Positions 61,717 to 64,000 of a DNA stretch of 64,000 bases are shown piece after piece; position 1 is the stretch's first letter, and each line of letters starts with the position of its first letter. This DNA is from Trematomus loennbergii (taxonomy: Eukaryota; Chordata; Actinopteri; Perciformes; Nototheniidae): positions 25,333,811 through 25,397,810 of the forward strand of contig JAAOOA010000127.1 in the NCBI GenBank assembly GCA_012861695.1. The letters are read 5' to 3'. The position numbers and the translations under genes are program-made. Under the pieces are notes generated by a model that was not told the DNA's origin, did not search any database, and saw nothing but the letters and a program-made list of their open reading frames with translations.

Positions 61717-62500
61717 GGGCGTAATTTCCACTGGGGACAGGGGGACATGTCCCCCCCACTTTTCCAAATCCCGTTTGTGTCCCCCCCACTTTTCAAATGT
61801 GTTTATTATTTTTTTACGTAAGCGGTCATCGTCACGAGGAGCGTCTGTGTGTGGCACGAGCGCATTTTGTGAGAGAGAGAGAGAGAGATAGATAGACAGA
61901 CAGAGAGAGACAGAGACCCCCGAGTTACGGGGGTTGTTGTTAGCATCTGGTGCTAGCTCAGAGCTAACGGAGATTAGAAGCTGTTTCAACAATAGGAGAG
62001 TCCTCTCCTGTGGGACTGAGAGAGATAACGTCAGCTCAGGGAGGTAAAGGACTCTGAGTGATTAGATTGTAAACTTTAGTCTAAGTTATCTCAGTGGGTC
62101 TCAAAGGGAATGGTCATACATGTAAACAAATATCTCCATATATTTAATATAGGCCTAGTTGTAAAAAATAAGTTAAGCAATCATCCCAATGTGTACTATA
62201 CTGTAGGTCAGTAAAAAAATCAAAAACACAGTTTGAAAGGGGAGTGATTAGTAAAATATGCATTACTAAAAAGAAAGAATGCAGACTAGGTAGATAGAAG
62301 AGAAGAGTTTATCAAATATGTGTTATTGGTTGTGAGCATATTCTAATGGTTTTTTGATTATTGAAATAGCTATACAGTTCTGTTTCATGAGTGTTGAGAG
62401 CTGTATCCATAAATCTCTTAAATTAAATCGGGAAAATGTTTAATTGCGGAGGACCCCCTGTTTTGTGTCCCCCCACTTCTCAAACCAAAGTTACACCCTT
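61717..62500 (+). mobile_element. Probable hAT-like element of about 780 bp
   Basis: The direct repeat GGTCAAAATCAT flanks the segment at 61705-61716 and 62501-62512; the true target duplication may be an 8-bp part of it. GGGCGTAA near the left end pairs with TTACACCC near the right end. GTCCCCCCCACTTTT words occur near both ends. The interior has a GA-rich microsatellite (about 61870-61917) and GCTAGCTCAGAGCTAAC. No transposase frame. Confidence 0.72.
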
Positions 62501-62814
62501 GGTCAAAATCATAGTGTTATTTACATATACAGTGTTTCTACAGGGCAAACATGGTAGGTGGGGTTAAAGCGAGTGGGCGCTTGCTGGCAGACATGTTTAA
62601 GACAGTTCCTATGTTTTGAAGTCGTTGTATATGCTTATTAGCCACAATCAGTGTATTACCCATGGTAGATGGTGGTCGGCACGCTCCCAGTTTGTTGAAA
62701 GTTGTGAGGGCATTGAAGCTCAGCAATGTATTGCTGCCTCAGTTGGCGGCAGTCGATCAGTGTGTAGGGATTTGGCTTGGGAACTGAAGGATTGGCTGAT
62801 CGGACCAAAACATA

Positions 62815-63085
62815 CGAAGTATGGCCTGGTAGCTGGAAAGGTGCCAGTTCACATCCTGGGCACTGCCAAGGTGCCGGTGTGCAATGCACCGAACCCTCAA
62901 CTGCTCGCTGGCGCCATAATAACTGGAAGCCTGTTTTCTTTGATTCCCTTCCATAACAGAAAAATGCATGTGTTTCTAAATGCATATGAATTCAGACGTG
63001 TTTGTGTACAGGTCCTGTCGTGTATAATGTACTGTGTTCAATAACAACTGAATTTCCCTTGGGGATAAATAAAGGGTCTTCTCCT
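62815..63085 (+). repeat. tRNA-derived SINE, degraded
   Basis: TATGGCCTGGTAGCTGGAAA resembles a polymerase III box A region and GCCAGTTCACATCCTGGGC a box B region. It is followed by GTGCAATGCACCGAACCCTC and AACTGCTCGCTGGCGCC, a block I recall from common fish tRNA-SINEs. It ends TTTCCCTTGGGGATAAATAAAGG, a LINE-like tail. The 142-codon frame at 62616-63044 runs through it and is not a gene. Confidence 0.7.
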
Positions 63086-64000
63086 ACTTATACCTAAATT
63101 AAAGGCCCACATAAAAATATTTCTATCAATGTGTAATGTATTTTCACAAGGTACCGCTTCACCTTGCCTTGAGATATTACTTTCGCACGAAGAACTGTGG
63201 CTAAAATATGTTTATCTGATGATGCACAGATCAACAGTGCACTGGTAAGTTTCCGTATGGGCGTGCAAACTGCCAAGAACTGTGAGGAAAACGGACCAAT
63301 TTCCTCGTACAACCCATTTTCAATGTTTCAAACTATCCTTTTAACAGAATCGGGCACTAATGCATGCAATTCCTTTGTGCTTGGATAGGTCTGATAATTT
63401 GAAGCAAAGTAAGAAAACGGTCACTTTAACTCCTGCTAGCAAAACATAGGTCATATATAAATGGATGTGTTTTCATTTGGCAGTACAGTCTATATTTGGC
63501 AATATAAAAATGACATCCATTATATTATAAAGACATTCTACTTACCTGGTTCCTCTATGATTAAGCCTCCGGTTATAGCAAACCAACCTGGGCAATGCCT
63601 GGAGACTAAAAAGAATTCAGATTGCAGCCCATTAAAATATATCTCAGGAGCAACTGAGGTGCTCAAGGCGGATCTAACATCTAGAGACATCAAGTCCTGC
63701 TTCACTGGCCTGTTAAGGCTGTCATGTTAGCGCATATAGTCCATGTCCAAGTTCATAACCCATATACAGAGTCCTTGTAAGAAACAATATATGCGGTTGT
63801 CTGCAATAAGATGAGTACCTGAGATTCTGCCATGAAGCCAAGAAAATGACAAACATTAGTTGTGACTCTAATCGGATGAAATAGGGTCTTCCGCCTAGTG
63901 TGTTGTGCTTTGACTCTCAGAAGTATTGAGTGTCTGGATGCCATTAATCAGAAGCAAATTATCCTTACTGAAGCATGCAGCAGGCCAAATGAATGAGTGG
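63086..64000. other. Non-coding stretch to window end
   Basis: About 0.9 kb. An 89-codon plus-strand frame at 63461-63730 has no domain-like features. No repeats or RNA genes recognised. Confidence 0.45.

Noticed and set aside
62616..63044. 142-codon plus-strand frame
   Set aside because: Passes through a tRNA-derived SINE with recognisable box A/B-like sequence.

Overview
The window looks like nuclear DNA from a teleost fish (inferred; probably a spiny-rayed lineage). The evidence is AT-rich intergenic or intronic sequence, long (TG)n/(CA)n microsatellites, short DNA-transposon derivatives of the kind common in fish (TTAA-duplicating, hAT-like and PIF/Harbinger-like), decayed L2-like LINE sequence, a tRNA-derived SINE, and one type I keratin locus with the standard vertebrate exon structure. 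There are no bacterial operons, CRISPR arrays or rRNA genes, and I recognised no tRNA gene.

Layout. 0-26.7 kb is gene-poor. It holds scattered TTAA-flanked MITEs, one hAT MITE, a (TG)n tract of about 190 bp, and a possible non-coding first exon on the minus strand near 11.5-11.9 kb. 26.7-28.5 kb is the only clearly recognisable host gene, a seven-exon type I keratin on the plus strand. Its exon sizes and splice sites are nearly canonical, but coil 1A is deleted and several frames are broken, so I call it a non-processed pseudogene. 28.5-30.1 kb has a hAT MITE nested in a PIF/Harbinger MITE, then a retroposon tail. 31.7-37.4 kb is bounded by a long inverted repeat with arms of about 0.6-0.67 kb. 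Its left arm is split by a 1.5-kb insert carrying a two-exon basic ORF, dispersed copies of a 12-bp motif and an inverted telomere-like array. 40.7-43.0 kb is a decayed L2-like LINE split by a MITE. 47.4-49.5 kb is a TTAA MITE split by a 1.6-kb hAT-like element that keeps a transposase N-terminal exon on the minus strand. 50-64 kb is mostly non-coding, with further MITEs, a SINE and a retroposon tail.

No set of genes here acts together as a pathway. The coherent story is layered transposon insertion: at least five host-insert relationships can be read directly, most with intact or near-intact target duplications. Most open frames on both strands are shadows of repeats or low-complexity DNA. 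I found no convincing new biological system. The best leads are the damaged keratin locus, the large inverted-repeat element with its cargo, and two or three weak candidate exons.
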